Source: Rhodobiaceae bacterium (lineage in GTDB: Bacteria > Pseudomonadota > Alphaproteobacteria > Rhizobiales > JANQQB01). From it: 36,074 nt of DNA. The notes under the pieces were generated by a model. That model was not told the origin of the DNA. It made no database searches and saw only the letters and a list, made by a program, of their open reading frames with translations. The stretch covers positions 1 through 36,074 of the forward strand of contig JANQQB010000021.1 of NCBI GenBank assembly GCA_028285165.1, written 5' to 3'. Shown here piece after piece: positions 25,688 through 35,051 of this stretch (the first letter of the stretch is position 1; the number at the start of each line of letters is the position of its first letter). The translations under genes and the position numbers were made by a program.

Positions 25688-27454
25688 TCACTTGGCGGCA
25701 AGCAGCGGCATCGGATCGACGGGCTTCGAATTCCGGCGCAACTCGAAATGCACCTGCGGTTCGGAGACCGAGCCGGTATCGCCGGCTGTGGCAATAACCT
25801 GACCCTTTTTGACGGCGTCGCCGCGCTTCACCGACAGGTCGTGGTTATGGGCATAGGCCGAGACCCATCCCTCGCCGTGCCGCACCAGGACGAGGTTGCC
25901 GTAACCCTTCAATTCGTTGCCGGCATAAATCACCACACCGTTCTCGGCGGCATGCACCGGCGTGCCGCGCGGCACCGAAATATTGATCCCGTCATTGCGT
26001 TCACCGTTCGCCTTGCGGCCGAAGCGGGAAATCACCGGTCCCTTGGCCGGCCAGCCGAACCGGCCGGCGGGTTTGCCGGCAACCGGCTTGGTCGCATTCG
26101 AAGCCGGTTGCGTGGCATCCGACGCCTTGGCCGGGTCCGGTCGTGCCGCAACAATCGTGCGGTTCGGCTTCGGGGCCTTTTCCGCTTTCGGCTGTTTGGC
26201 CGGTTCGGTGCGCGTCGTACTGGTCGCCTTTACGGGCTTTGAACCACCGGTGGGCGCACGCTTGACCGCAGCGCGTGGCTTCGGCGCTGGAACCCCCGTT
26301 GCCCCCACCGGTGCAAGCAGCGGGGCAGATGGGTTCAGGCTTGCGACCTGGGTTTCGGCATTCGCCGACGGAATCCGCAACTTTTGCCCGATCCAGAGAA
26401 CGGCATCGGGCTGAAGGCCGTTGGCAGTGCGCAGCGCCTTGGGGGACGTCGAGAACTTGCTGGATATCGAAATCACGGAATCGCCCGGACGCACCACATA
26501 CGATCCGTCGCGCAGATCGGTCGACGGCGATCCCGGATTGTTCAAGGCGGTGGATGCCGGTCGCGCTGAGCCGCGCGGCTTGCCCTTCGGCAAAGGTGCA
26601 TTCGCCACGAGCTTGAAGGCATCGCGTCCCTGCGGCAATCCGCTGTCTGCCGATTGTGCCTTGTTGGCCGAGGAATAGACATAGGTCGGGATAATGACCT
26701 TCTGTCCGGCCTTGAACGCGTTCGGATCGTTCATGTTGTTGGCGACGAGGATAGCATCCACCGGGACGCCGTAGCGCCGTGCGAGCGTGTGCCCGCTTTC
26801 GCCCTGGGTAACGGTGACAAGCGATCCGCCCGCGCGGCTCCACCCGTTGGATACCGGCGCCGCAGCTGTAACCTGCGGGTCGCGACCGGTCGGCGGGATG
26901 GAGCCGGTCTCGATTGAATCGACTGCCGTAGTCTCAGGTTGCGATGCGGGGAGCCGCGCCGCCTCGACGACGGCGGACGGCAGAGTGCGCTTCGGTTCCG
27001 ACGCGCGCGCCTGTGCGCCCGTGTGGGTGCTCCATTGCGATGATTGGGTCGGCTCGACGGACGCCACCTTTGCAGGCATCGGCGGCAATGGATCGAGAGA
27101 AGATTGTGTGACGGGTACGACCGATGCACCGGCCGTGCCGGTGATCGGTTGCGGTGCGGCAGCAACCTGTGATGCCCCGACGGGCAAGGCCGGGCGCGGC
27201 GCCGGCGACCGGGCCGCACTGGCCACCTGCTGCGTTTCTGCCCGACCGATCGAACCGGTCTCGATCGTGTCGACAGCAGCCGCTTCGGACCGCGCGATCA
27301 CGGGGTCCTGGCTGGAAGAGGAGCTTGAGAAAATCGGTTCGGAAAAACGCGAGACGTCGGCGCTGCATCCGGCGGCCAGTCCGGACAGGAGGGCAAGGGA
27401 CGCAACCCTCGACAGGAGGGCCGCGCGACGCTTCCGCTTACTCAGGGCACACAT
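25688..27454 (-). CDS. LysM/M23 lipoprotein, probably a non-catalytic murein hydrolase activator (NlpD-like)
   Basis: A 588-residue exported protein. A lipoprotein signal ends in LSGLAAGC, with Cys30 as the lipidation site. A long low-complexity Ser/Pro/Ala region follows, with a LysM domain near 208-255 and a second near 315-365 (SYVVRPGDSVISISSKFS). The M23/LytM domain lies at about 465-580 (FGWPAKGPVISRFG). Active M23 enzymes have H-x-G-x-D in the first zinc site; here it reads NDGINISVP, with His and Asp replaced by Asn, while SAYAHNHDL and VHFELR remain. Loss of metal ligands is characteristic of EnvC/NlpD-type activators of cell-division amidases. The track start at 27466 is a GTG; I take the ATG at 27454. 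Confidence 0.88.
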   Translation of the reverse strand: MCALSKRKRRAALLSRVASLALLSGLAAGCSADVSRFSEPIFSSSSSSQDPVIARSEAAAVDTIETGSIGRAETQQVASAARSPAPRPALPVGASQVAAAPQPITGTAGASVVPVTQSSLDPLPPMPAKVASVEPTQSSQWSTHTGAQARASEPKRTLPSAVVEAARLPASQPETTAVDSIETGSIPPTGRDPQVTAAAPVSNGWSRAGGSLVTVTQGESGHTLARRYGVPVDAILVANNMNDPNAFKAGQKVIIPTYVYSSANKAQSADSGLPQGRDAFKLVANAPLPKGKPRGSARPASTALNNPGSPSTDLRDGSYVVRPGDSVISISSKFSTSPKALRTANGLQPDAVLWIGQKLRIPSANAETQVASLNPSAPLLAPVGATGVPAPKPRAAVKRAPTGGSKPVKATSTTRTEPAKQPKAEKAPKPNRTIVAARPDPAKASDATQPASNATKPVAGKPAGRFGWPAKGPVISRFGRKANGERNDGINISVPRGTPVHAAENGVVIYAGNELKGYGNLVLVRHGEGWVSAYAHNHDLSVKRGDAVKKGQVIATAGDTGSVSEPQVHFELRRNSKPVDPMPLLAAK

Positions 27455-27616
27455 ACGCAAACTCACGGACTCACAGCTTGGACGCCGTGATTAAACAGCA
27501 GTAACGTTGATAAAGACTAAACGGCGGGAACCTCTGGCCTTTCGGGACAATCAGGAGCCGTTTTGGCTGTCCGAACAAGCGCGCGCGGCAAAGACGAATT
27601 GACCGCAAAAGGCGGG

Positions 27617-28294
27617 TCACAGCGATTCAGCGGCCCCATCTTCGAGATGCACGAACCGCACGGTGCCCACTTTTTCTTCGATAAAACGCGATCCCGTTCG
27701 CTCAATCCGCAAAAGCTCCTGCGCTTCCTCCTTCGGACCGACCGCTGCAACCAGTACGCCGCCGAACTTCACCTGATCGAGCAAGGCGTCCGTCAAAGAA
27801 GCGACGGCACCCGTCAGAATAATGCGATCGAAGGGTGCTTTTTCGGGGAAGCCAAGGAGGCCGTCCGCATGGCGGATATGCACATTGTCGATCTTCAGGG
27901 TCTTGAGCCGCTGCTCGGCAAGCGCGATGAGTGACCGGAACCGTTCAACGGAGAAAACGGATTTGGCCAGTTGGGCCAGAATGGCGGTCTGGTAGGCAGA
28001 CCCCGTGCCGATTTCCAGGACCCGGTGTTCATGGGTTACCGAAAGCGCGTCGATCATCATTGCAACGACCGACGGCGGATGGATAGTTTGCCCGCACTCG
28101 ATCGGCAGGCACATGTCGAGATATGCCACCTTGTGGTCTTCGGCGCGCAGGAAAAGCCGTCGCGGCGTACGCTCAAGCGCCGCCAGAACAGCGTGCCCCC
28201 CAAGACCCCGCATGCGAAGCCGCAGGATCATCTCCCCGAGCGCGACCTTGTCTTCGGCGACCGGGTCCGCAGCGATTGACAGGGCGTCTGCCAT
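27617..28294 (-). CDS. pcm: protein-L-isoaspartate O-methyltransferase family protein
   Basis: A 225-residue SAM-dependent methyltransferase of the PCMT family, which repairs isoaspartyl residues in aged proteins. SAM motif I is VLEIGTGSAYQTAILAQLA. The family N-terminal block GQTIHPPSVVAMMIDAL is present, but reads IHPP where the usual E. coli-type sequence is ISQP, so the active-site loop differs. C-terminal strands FGGVLVAAVG are normal. The order surE-pcm-LysM/M23 on one strand is the usual neighbourhood for pcm in many proteobacteria. The gap to surE is 73 bases. The ribosome-binding site is weak, and the start is chosen by homology of length. Confidence 0.9.
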   Translation of the reverse strand: MADALSIAADPVAEDKVALGEMILRLRMRGLGGHAVLAALERTPRRLFLRAEDHKVAYLDMCLPIECGQTIHPPSVVAMMIDALSVTHEHRVLEIGTGSAYQTAILAQLAKSVFSVERFRSLIALAEQRLKTLKIDNVHIRHADGLLGFPEKAPFDRIILTGAVASLTDALLDQVKFGGVLVAAVGPKEEAQELLRIERTGSRFIEEKVGTVRFVHLEDGAAESL

Positions 28295-28367
28295 CTTGAT
28301 GCCGCCGCAATCCTAGAGTTCGTCCAAACCGGAAATGGGCTTCGACACCGGACACACCGGCCCCGAA

Positions 28368-29126
28368 TCACACGCCGAGTTGGAGTTTGAGGCTCTCACG
28401 GACTTCATGCGCCGTCAAATCGAGATGCAGGGGCGTCACCGAAATTTTGTTGTTTTTCAACGCCATAATGTCGCTGTCTGGCGAATTGCCAGGAACCTGC
28501 CGCTCGAACCGTAGCCAGTAATACGGAAATCCACGGCCATCCTTTCGCTCGTCCAGATACATGCCGTGGGTCAGCTTACCCTGACAGGTAACCCGCACAC
28601 CGGCCACATCCGCCGGCGCGCAATTCGGCACGTTGACGTTCAACAGCGTGCCTTCCGGCAAATCGAAATCGATCAGCTTGCGGATAAGATCCGGCGCATG
28701 GGTTTCCACGGTCTCCCAGGGAACGACCCGGCCGTTGTCCCAACTATAGGCCTGGCTCAGCGCGATCGACCGCACGCCGAGCAGCGTGCCCTCGATGGCA
28801 CCGGCAACCGTCCCGGAATACGTTACGTCGTCGGCAATGTTCTGGCCCGAGTTCACGCCCGACAGAACGAGGTCCGGTGCCTCCGGCATAACCTCCCGGA
28901 TCGCCATGATGACGCAATCGGTCGGTGTGCCCCGCACTGCGAATTTCCGATCTTCGATCCTGCGCAGACGCAGCGGATCGTTGAGCGTCATCGAATGCGC
29001 GAGCCCGCTCTGGTCGACTTCCGGAGCGACAACCCAGATGTCGTCGGAGATCGCCCGGGCAATCGTTTCCATCGACGCCAGTCCCGGCGCGTTGATGCCG
29101 TCATCGTTCGTCAGGAGCACGCGCAT
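28368..29126 (-). CDS. surE: 5'-nucleotidase SurE
   Basis: SurE is a metal-dependent phosphatase acting on nucleoside monophosphates and short polyphosphates, associated with stationary-phase survival. The 252-residue protein begins with the metal-binding motif [15 protein letters not shown] and contains [20 protein letters not shown], the second metal and phosphate site. AGAGGAA precedes the ATG at 29126. It starts 18 bases after the serS stop, so serS, surE and pcm are likely one operon. Confidence 0.96.
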   Translation of the reverse strand: MRVLLTNDDGINAPGLASMETIARAISDDIWVVAPEVDQSGLAHSMTLNDPLRLRRIEDRKFAVRGTPTDCVIMAIREVMPEAPDLVLSGVNSGQNIADDVTYSGTVAGAIEGTLLGVRSIALSQAYSWDNGRVVPWETVETHAPDLIRKLIDFDLPEGTLLNVNVPNCAPADVAGVRVTCQGKLTHGMYLDERKDGRGFPYYWLRFERQVPGNSPDSDIMALKNNKISVTPLHLDLTAHEVRESLKLQLGV

Positions 29127-29144
29127 GCAGGGTTCCTCTAGAGA

Positions 29145-30434
29145 TCAGTCCTTGGATGCGACGACCAGTTTCTCCTGGCCGCCCATATAGGGTCGAAGCA
29201 CGTCCGGCACGGTGATCGAGCCATCCGCATTCTGATAGTTTTCCATTACGGCAATCAGCGCACGGCCGACCGCGACCCCGGATCCGTTGAGCGTATGCAC
29301 GAACCCGAGACCCTTGCCGTCTGCGGGACGGAAGCGCGCATTCATGCGCCGCGCCTGGAAATCGCCGCACACCGAACACGAGGAAATCTCGCGATACATG
29401 TTCTGGCCGGGCAACCAGACCTCGATGTCGTAGGTCTTGCGGGCCCCAAAGCCCATATCGCCGGTACACAGGGTCACAACCCGATAATGCAGATCGAGTT
29501 TCTTCAGGATCGTCTCGGCGCTCTCGCGCATGCGCTCCAGTTCGTCCAGCGACCTGTCGGGATGGGTGATTGAGACCAGTTCGACCTTGTAGAACTGGTG
29601 CTGGCGCAGCATGCCGCGCGTATCGCGACCAGCGGCCCCAGCTTCCAGGCGAAAACAATGGGTGCCCGCCGTCACGCGGATCGGCAGGTCCGCCTCATCC
29701 AGGATCGCTTCCCGCACCAGGTTGGTGAGCGGCACTTCGGCCGTCGGGATCAGCCAGCGCCCGTCCTCGGTATGGAACTGATCGTCCTCGAACTTCGGCA
29801 ATTGCCCGGTGCCGTACATGACCTCGTCACGCACCAGGAGTGGCGGCGAGACCTCGGTATAACCGTGATCGGTCGTATGCGTATCGAGCATGAACTGGGC
29901 AAGCGCCCGTTCCAGGCGGGCAAGCGGCCCGCGCAGCACGACGAAACGCGACCCGGACAGCTTGGCCGCGGTCTCGAAATCCATTTGGCCGAGGCCTTCG
30001 CCGAGCTCGTAATGCTCACGCGGCTCGAAGTTCGGCCGTGGTTTTTCACCTGACGTATGCAACAGGACATTGTCGTCCTCGTCGGCACCGACCGGCACGT
30101 CGTCAAGCGGATGGTTCGGGATCGACGCCAACGCGGTTTCAATCGCGCTTGTCAGTTCCCGCTCGCGTTCTTCTCCGGCCTGGAGGTCGGATTTGAGATT
30201 GGCGACCTCATCGATCAGCGCCTGGGCCGCCGTTTCGTCTCCCGACGCCTTTGCCTTGCCGATTTGCTTAGAGGCGGCATTGCGGCGCTCCTGGATGGAC
30301 TGGAGGTCGGCAACATGGGACCGGCGTTGGTCGTCCAGGGCGATCAGTTCCTGCGATCGCGCCGCCTCGCCCCGTTTTTTCAGTCCGGTGTCGAACTCGT
30401 CCGGGTTGTCCCGGATCCAGCGCATATCAAACAT
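29145..30434 (-). CDS. serS: seryl-tRNA synthetase
   Basis: SerS charges tRNA-Ser with serine. The 429-residue protein starts [18 protein letters not shown] and has the antiparallel coiled-coil arm (about residues 28-100, rich in Lys, Glu and Gln). The class II catalytic core follows: motif 2 [15 protein letters not shown] and motif 3 [16 protein letters not shown]. The track start at 30470 adds 12 residues not typical of the family; the ATG at 30434 has a GGGGGA ribosome-binding site just upstream. It follows tatC by 77 bases. Confidence 0.96.
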   Translation of the reverse strand: MFDMRWIRDNPDEFDTGLKKRGEAARSQELIALDDQRRSHVADLQSIQERRNAASKQIGKAKASGDETAAQALIDEVANLKSDLQAGEERERELTSAIETALASIPNHPLDDVPVGADEDDNVLLHTSGEKPRPNFEPREHYELGEGLGQMDFETAAKLSGSRFVVLRGPLARLERALAQFMLDTHTTDHGYTEVSPPLLVRDEVMYGTGQLPKFEDDQFHTEDGRWLIPTAEVPLTNLVREAILDEADLPIRVTAGTHCFRLEAGAAGRDTRGMLRQHQFYKVELVSITHPDRSLDELERMRESAETILKKLDLHYRVVTLCTGDMGFGARKTYDIEVWLPGQNMYREISSCSVCGDFQARRMNARFRPADGKGLGFVHTLNGSGVAVGRALIAVMENYQNADGSITVPDVLRPYMGGQEKLVVASKD

Positions 30435-30511
30435 GGAATCCCCCGAGAAAACGATTGATGACCCTGACAAATCAAGGTTTCAGAAGGTCAGAACCTGATC
30501 GCTAGCAGGCG

Positions 30512-31306
30512 TTACGAGGTGGCGTTTTGCGGGTCGGCGGCTTCTTCGGCTTCCGCCCGGCGTCGTTCCACGAAACGCACCGCGAGAATGGAGATCTCGT
30601 AAAGAATGACGGTTGGCAGGGCAAGACCGATCTGGCTGATCGGATCCGGTGGCGTAAGGACGGCCGCAGTCAGAAAGGCGATGACAATGGCATATTTGCG
30701 TTTGGTTTTGAGGGTTGCAGCCGTGACAAGCCCGACCCGCGCCATCAGGGTGAGTGCCACAGGAAGCTGGAACACCAGGCCAAAAGCAAAAATCAGCGTC
30801 ATGATGAGGCCGAGATATCGCGAAACCTGTGGCAGCAGCTCAATCGTGACCTGGTCGTTGTCAAGTTGCTGTGTAGCCAGGAAGAACGCCATGGCGAGCG
30901 GCATGACCACGTAATAAACAAGGGCCGCGCCGATCGCAAAAAGGATGGGTGTCGCGATCAGATACGGGTAAAACGCATTGCGTTCGTGCCGGTAAAGCCC
31001 CGGCGCGACGAACATGTAGAGTTGTGTGGCGATCACTGGAAACGCGATGAACAGCGCGCCGAAGAACGCCAGCTTCATCTGGGTGAAGAAGTATTCCTGC
31101 GGTGCCGTGAAAATGAACTTCACGTCTTCGCCGGCCGCCCGCTCGTACGGTGCGACAAGCACGTTGAAGATCGTCTCGGCAAAATAAAAACACACGACGA
31201 ACGCCACAGCCACGGCAATGACCGACCAAAGCAGCCTCTGGCGCAATTCGATCAGGTGTTCGATAAGCGGTGCGCGCGAGGCCTCGATGTCGTCTTCGTC
31301 GCTCAT
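30512..31306 (-). CDS. tatC: twin-arginine translocase subunit TatC
   Basis: TatC is the six-span receptor for twin-arginine signal peptides. The 264-residue protein has the conserved N-terminal block PLIEHLIELRQRLLWSV and the first-loop signature FIFTAPQEYFFTQMKLAFF. It also has the downstream FAFGLVFQLPVALTLMARVG and LTPPDPISQIGLALP. The start ATG at 31306 overlaps the tatB stop by four bases, so the two are translationally coupled. The order tatA-tatB-tatC is standard. Confidence 0.97.
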   Translation of the reverse strand: MSDEDDIEASRAPLIEHLIELRQRLLWSVIAVAVAFVVCFYFAETIFNVLVAPYERAAGEDVKFIFTAPQEYFFTQMKLAFFGALFIAFPVIATQLYMFVAPGLYRHERNAFYPYLIATPILFAIGAALVYYVVMPLAMAFFLATQQLDNDQVTIELLPQVSRYLGLIMTLIFAFGLVFQLPVALTLMARVGLVTAATLKTKRKYAIVIAFLTAAVLTPPDPISQIGLALPTVILYEISILAVRFVERRRAEAEEAADPQNATS

Positions 31307-31791
31307 ACGCCGCCGGCCTTGGCTGCCTTGACCGGCTCTTCGGGCGATTCAACGGCATCAGTGCCCGCCTCGGAGGGTCCGGAAGCCGGAGCGGCCGGTT
31401 CGGTCGCTGTGGTTTCGTTCTTTGGCGCCGCTTCCGTCGATGGCGGAGCGCTTGCCGGTTTGGTCGCCGTCGCCTCCGCAGGCGGCGTCTTCATCGCATC
31501 GCTGATATCGCGTTCGACATCTTTCAGCGGGTTGACCGCATCCTTCAGGTTCTTGACCGGATTGAGATCATTGAGACCGGAAACGGTCTTGCGGGCCTCG
31601 TCGAGGCCGGCCTGCTGTTCCGCTTCGCGCAAGGCGTCGTTGAACTGGCCCTGGAACTCGCTCGCCATGCGGCGCAGGTTCCCCATCGTGCGCCCGAAGC
31701 CGCGCAGCATGCCGGGCAGTTCCTTCGGGCCGACCACGAGGATCGCCACGACGGCCACCATGAGCATTTCCGTCCAACCGATATCGAACAT
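31303..31791 (-). CDS. tatB: twin-arginine translocase subunit TatB
   Basis: TatB forms the substrate receptor with TatC. The 162-residue protein has one N-terminal span (MFDIGWTEMLMVAVVAILVV) with the characteristic early Glu and the GPKELPGMLRGFGRT hinge, an amphipathic helix, and a long Ala/Pro/Thr/Glu-rich tail. The track start at 31794 is a TTG; the next codon is the expected ATG at 31791. It lies 58 bases after tatA and overlaps tatC by four bases. Confidence 0.94.
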   Translation of the reverse strand: MFDIGWTEMLMVAVVAILVVGPKELPGMLRGFGRTMGNLRRMASEFQGQFNDALREAEQQAGLDEARKTVSGLNDLNPVKNLKDAVNPLKDVERDISDAMKTPPAEATATKPASAPPSTEAAPKNETTATEPAAPASGPSEAGTDAVESPEEPVKAAKAGGV

Positions 31792-31849
31792 CAATCAACC
31801 CGGTTCCGCATGCCGGAGCAGCGGATCCGTCCTTTGACCCGCGCGGGGC

Positions 31850-32074
31850 TCAGCCGGCTTTTTTCTGTTCTTCGGCCGCTTCCGCTTTCACGGTCTCGGT
31901 CGGTTGGTGATCGATGGTTTTGCCATCGTCATCCTTGCCGTCTTCGGACAAACCCTTTTTGAAGCTGTTGATGCCCTTGGCGACGTCGCCCATCAGTTCG
32001 GAAATCTTTCCGCGTCCGAACAACAGAACGATGATCACTGCAATAATGACGATTTGCCAAATGCCGATTGACAT
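31850..32074 (-). CDS. tatA: twin-arginine translocase subunit TatA
   Basis: TatA forms the size-variable pore for folded proteins. The 74-residue protein has the N-terminal span [20 protein letters not shown] and then the family hinge and amphipathic helix [19 protein letters not shown], ending in an acidic/Lys-rich tail. The track ORF starts 97 codons upstream at 32365, which is unsupported. The ATG at 32074 has AGGAG eight bases upstream and gives the canonical TatA N-terminus. Confidence 0.95.
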   Translation of the reverse strand: MSIGIWQIVIIAVIIVLLFGRGKISELMGDVAKGINSFKKGLSEDGKDDDGKTIDHQPTETVKAEAAEEQKKAG

Positions 32075-32357
32075 GGCGTTTTGCTCCTTTTGGCCGGGAT
32101 ATCCAGCGCGGTGCGCCCCCGGTGCAGACTGATTTAGCGCGAGTCTTACAGAAAGCCCGGTTCTCCCGCAACCAATTGCAAAAATACTGCATGCTTCCGG
32201 CTGACGGAACGGCACCCTCCCTGCCCGTCCATGCCTTTGTCCGCGCTCCCGTCTCCGCCAGACCCGTCCCGGTCGTCCTGGCCCGATCGGTTTGGCGCCG
32301 CACACCTTAGACGCGGCCGAACCTCGGTGCCGCCCCTCACCCGGAACCGTTGAGTTA

Positions 32358-33479
32358 CTATGCACTCTCGTCGGAGAAAATCATCACGTCCGCAGCATCG
32401 AGCGAGACCGTCACGTCCGAGCCGACGGCATATCGACCGATGGCGCTGCAGCGCGCCCTCAGCGGCCAATCAAGCCCGTCGACCGCGATTTCCAGCAGAT
32501 CGACTTCGCCCAGAAACTGCCGCCGGACGACACGACCGGCACGTCCCTCCGCATTCTCCGTGGCGAGTTGCACATCCTGAAGCCGCACCGCAACGGTTCC
32601 GGTGCCGTCTTGCCGGCCGGCCGCATCGGCAAAGCGGCCCAAGGGCGTGTCAGCCATGCCGGCCGAAAAGGTAGCGGGCAATTCGTTCAGTTCCGAAAAG
32701 AAGCGGGCAACGAACAGCGTGTCCGGCCGGTGGTAGAGTTCGTCCGGCGTGCCCAATTGCACAATGCGCCCGGCGCGCATCAACGCAATCCGATCGCCGA
32801 TGCGCATGGCTTCTTCGGGATCATGCGTAACGATGACGCAGGTCGACCGGATCTCCCGCAACAGGGCAAGGGTTTCGTCGCGCACCACGTCGCGCAACCG
32901 GGCATCCAGGCCCGAAAACGGCTCATCCATCAGAAAGACGCCAGGCCGCGGCGCGATGGCCCGTGACAGCGCAACGCGCTGCTGCTCGCCGCCTGAAAGC
33001 GCGTGCGGATAGGCATTCGCGTATCCCTGAAGGCCGACCCGCTCAAGCGCCTGCACCGCCTCATGCCGCGCGATATCGGAGGACATTTCCGACAGGCCGA
33101 ACATAACATTTTGCAGGATCGTCATATGCGGGAACAGGGCGTAGTCCTGGAACATCAGCCCGACTCCGCGCCGTTCAGGCGGCAGAAACCGGTCCGGACC
33201 GGCAATCTCCTGCCCATTGATCAGAACCCGCCCCTCGGATTGCGCGACAATGCCCGCAGCGACACGCAGCAACGTGGTTTTGCCACACCCCGATTCGCCG
33301 AGCAGACACAGAACTTCGGCCGGATCGACATCAAGGCTCACACCGCACAACGCCTCGACCGACCCGAACCGGTGCCGGATCCCCTCAAACGACAACGCGG
33401 CGGCGATCGTCGCAGCCGCCGTGCCGCGGCGCCCCCAGGACAGTCGTCCGGACCCTTTCGCAGCCGGCATCGCCGTCAT
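32358..33479 (-). CDS. iron/spermidine-type ABC importer ATP-binding protein (FbpC-like), orphan
   Basis: A 373-residue ATPase subunit of an ABC importer. Walker A is [18 protein letters not shown], the Q-loop is [11 protein letters not shown], the signature [14 protein letters not shown], Walker [13 protein letters not shown] and the switch His is in VTHD. The C-terminal 110 residues look like a TOBE_2 regulatory domain. The pattern fits the ferric iron (FbpC) subfamily, but close relatives move spermidine, thiosulfate and other solutes. No permease or binding-protein gene is in the window. The start ATG overlaps the scpB stop by four bases, so it is translated from the scp transcript. Confidence 0.88.
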   Translation of the reverse strand: MTAMPAAKGSGRLSWGRRGTAAATIAAALSFEGIRHRFGSVEALCGVSLDVDPAEVLCLLGESGCGKTTLLRVAAGIVAQSEGRVLINGQEIAGPDRFLPPERRGVGLMFQDYALFPHMTILQNVMFGLSEMSSDIARHEAVQALERVGLQGYANAYPHALSGGEQQRVALSRAIAPRPGVFLMDEPFSGLDARLRDVVRDETLALLREIRSTCVIVTHDPEEAMRIGDRIALMRAGRIVQLGTPDELYHRPDTLFVARFFSELNELPATFSAGMADTPLGRFADAAGRQDGTGTVAVRLQDVQLATENAEGRAGRVVRRQFLGEVDLLEIAVDGLDWPLRARCSAIGRYAVGSDVTVSLDAADVMIFSDESA

Positions 33480-34171
33480 CCGCCGTCCTCCGAACGATCG
33501 TCACCGAACGCCTCGGAGGCAAGATCCTCGTCGGGTCCGTCGTCCTCCGCGTCCCGGTCGGCAAGCTCCATGGGGTCGAACAACTGGCCCTGCCGCGCAC
33601 GCTGGCTGCCCTCCGGACTGAGGTCCAGCAGACCGGTCTGCTTCAATTCCTCCAGGCCCGGCAGATCGGAGACGGCCGCCAACCCGAAATGAATGAGAAA
33701 CGCCTCACTGGTTCCGTAGGTCACCGGCTTGCCCGGTGTCTTGCGACGGCCTTTCAGATTGATCCAACCGGTCTCAAGCAGCACGTCGATCGTCCCCTTG
33801 GAGGTCGACACGCCGCGGATCTCTTCGATCTCCGCCCGGGTGACCGGCTGGTGATAGGCAATGATGGCCAGTGTCTCGATCGCTGCCCGCGACAGCTTGC
33901 GGCGTTCAATGGCCTCATGTTGCAGGAGGAAGCCAAGATCGTCCGCAGTCCGGAAGGTCCATTTCCCCGCCACGCGGACAAGGTTGACCCCGCGTGCCGC
34001 ATAGGCCGACTGCAATTCCTGGATAAGGCCTTCGATGTCCGTGCCGTCGGACATGCGTTCGCCGAGTTCGGTGATACCGAGCGGTTCGGACGAGGCAAAC
34101 AGGATCGCTTCCAGCATCCGCAGGTGCTGTCGCCGGTCTTCCGAAGACAGGCTGGTTACATTATCCGTCAC
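33476..34171 (-). CDS. scpB: segregation and condensation protein B
   Basis: ScpB is a paired winged-helix (kleisin-associated) subunit of the SMC-ScpAB condensin that organises the chromosome. The 231-residue protein contains the family blocks LEAILFASSEPLGITELGER, RAAIETLAIIAYHQPVTRAE and IRGVSTSKGTIDVLLETGWI. An acidic tail follows. The start is a GTG at 34171 with GGAGA upstream, overlapping the end of scpA by 11 bases. The next in-frame ATG (34117) would cut into the first helix, so GTG is preferred. Confidence 0.94.
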   Translation of the reverse strand: MTDNVTSLSSEDRRQHLRMLEAILFASSEPLGITELGERMSDGTDIEGLIQELQSAYAARGVNLVRVAGKWTFRTADDLGFLLQHEAIERRKLSRAAIETLAIIAYHQPVTRAEIEEIRGVSTSKGTIDVLLETGWINLKGRRKTPGKPVTYGTSEAFLIHFGLAAVSDLPGLEELKQTGLLDLSPEGSQRARQGQLFDPMELADRDAEDDGPDEDLASEAFGDDRSEDGG

Positions 34172-35051
34172 GGGAATCGTCTCCGGATGGCGACGGTGCG
34201 TCCTCGTCCCGGGTCACACCCTTTCGGGATTTCGGACGAATGTAGAGCGGTTCGAACGCGGCGCTCTGCTGCAATTCCAATGTGCCCTCCCGGGCCAGTT
34301 CCAGGGTGGCCGTGAACGAACTCGCAAGCACCGTGGTCCGCTCCTCCGGATTTTGCAGAAACGGAGTGAGGAAGGTGTCGAGCGGCATCCAGTCGGCCAT
34401 CTCGCCGACAAGGCGAATGAGCGTTTCCCGGGCCTCGGACAGCGACCAGACAGTTCGCTTTTCGATATGCAGCACCGAGGTCTGTATCCGTCGCTGGTGA
34501 AAGGCATAGGCCGACAACAGATCGTAAAGCGTGTCGTCCCATACCTTGGTGAGCTTCGTTTCACGGGTCTCCGGCAACCCCCGCAAAAAAATGTCTCGGC
34601 CTGTTTGCGGGCGGTTCATCAACCGGGCTGCGACGGCGCGAATGGCCTCGAGACGCCGCAGGCGTCGGGCGAGCTCCTCCGCAAGATCCTCAGCACTCGG
34701 CTCGTCGTCATCCTTTTGCACCGGCAACAGAAGGCGCGACTTCAGGTAAGTGAGCCAGGCCGCCATGACCAAATAGTCGACAGCCAGATCGAGATGGTTG
34801 GTCCGCGCTGCCTCGATGAAAGCGAGGTATTGGTCGGCAAGCGCGACGATCGACACCCGCATGAGGTCGACCTTCTGGTCGCGCGCCAGCACAAGGAGCA
34901 CGTCGAGCGGGCCTTCAAAACCCTCCAGATCCAGCATCAGCCGGATCGGGTCGGCTTCCCGTGTCTCGGTCAGCCGTTCCGGCTGGCTTTCCCACTCCGC
35001 GTCGCTGTCCGGCCGACTGCCGTCCGGCCCGTTGTCCGATCCAGGCGTCAT
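34161..35051 (-). CDS. scpA: segregation and condensation protein A (kleisin)
   Basis: ScpA is the kleisin that bridges SMC heads in bacterial condensin. The 296-residue protein has an acidic N-terminal extension of about 35 residues, then the family core LDLEGFEGPLDVLLVLARDQ and LVMAAWLTYLKSRLLLP. The C-terminal winged helix includes VASSFTATLELAREGTLELQQ-type sequence. The ATG at 35051 overlaps the nagZ stop in a TGATG junction; the track start is a GTG one codon earlier. The tight coupling with nagZ upstream and scpB downstream is usual in Rhizobiales. Confidence 0.94.
   Translation of the reverse strand: MTPGSDNGPDGSRPDSDAEWESQPERLTETREADPIRLMLDLEGFEGPLDVLLVLARDQKVDLMRVSIVALADQYLAFIEAARTNHLDLAVDYLVMAAWLTYLKSRLLLPVQKDDDEPSAEDLAEELARRLRRLEAIRAVAARLMNRPQTGRDIFLRGLPETRETKLTKVWDDTLYDLLSAYAFHQRRIQTSVLHIEKRTVWSLSEARETLIRLVGEMADWMPLDTFLTPFLQNPEERTTVLASSFTATLELAREGTLELQQSAAFEPLYIRPKSRKGVTRDEDAPSPSGDDSRDG

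Noticed and set aside
30527-31837. 436-residue plus-strand ORF over tatC/tatB
   Set aside because: Antisense shadow of well-supported tat genes.
32075-32357. Possible RNA gene between tatA and the ABC ATPase
   Set aside because: No cloverleaf, terminator-like hairpin or known RNA motif seen; probably just the tatA leader and promoter region.
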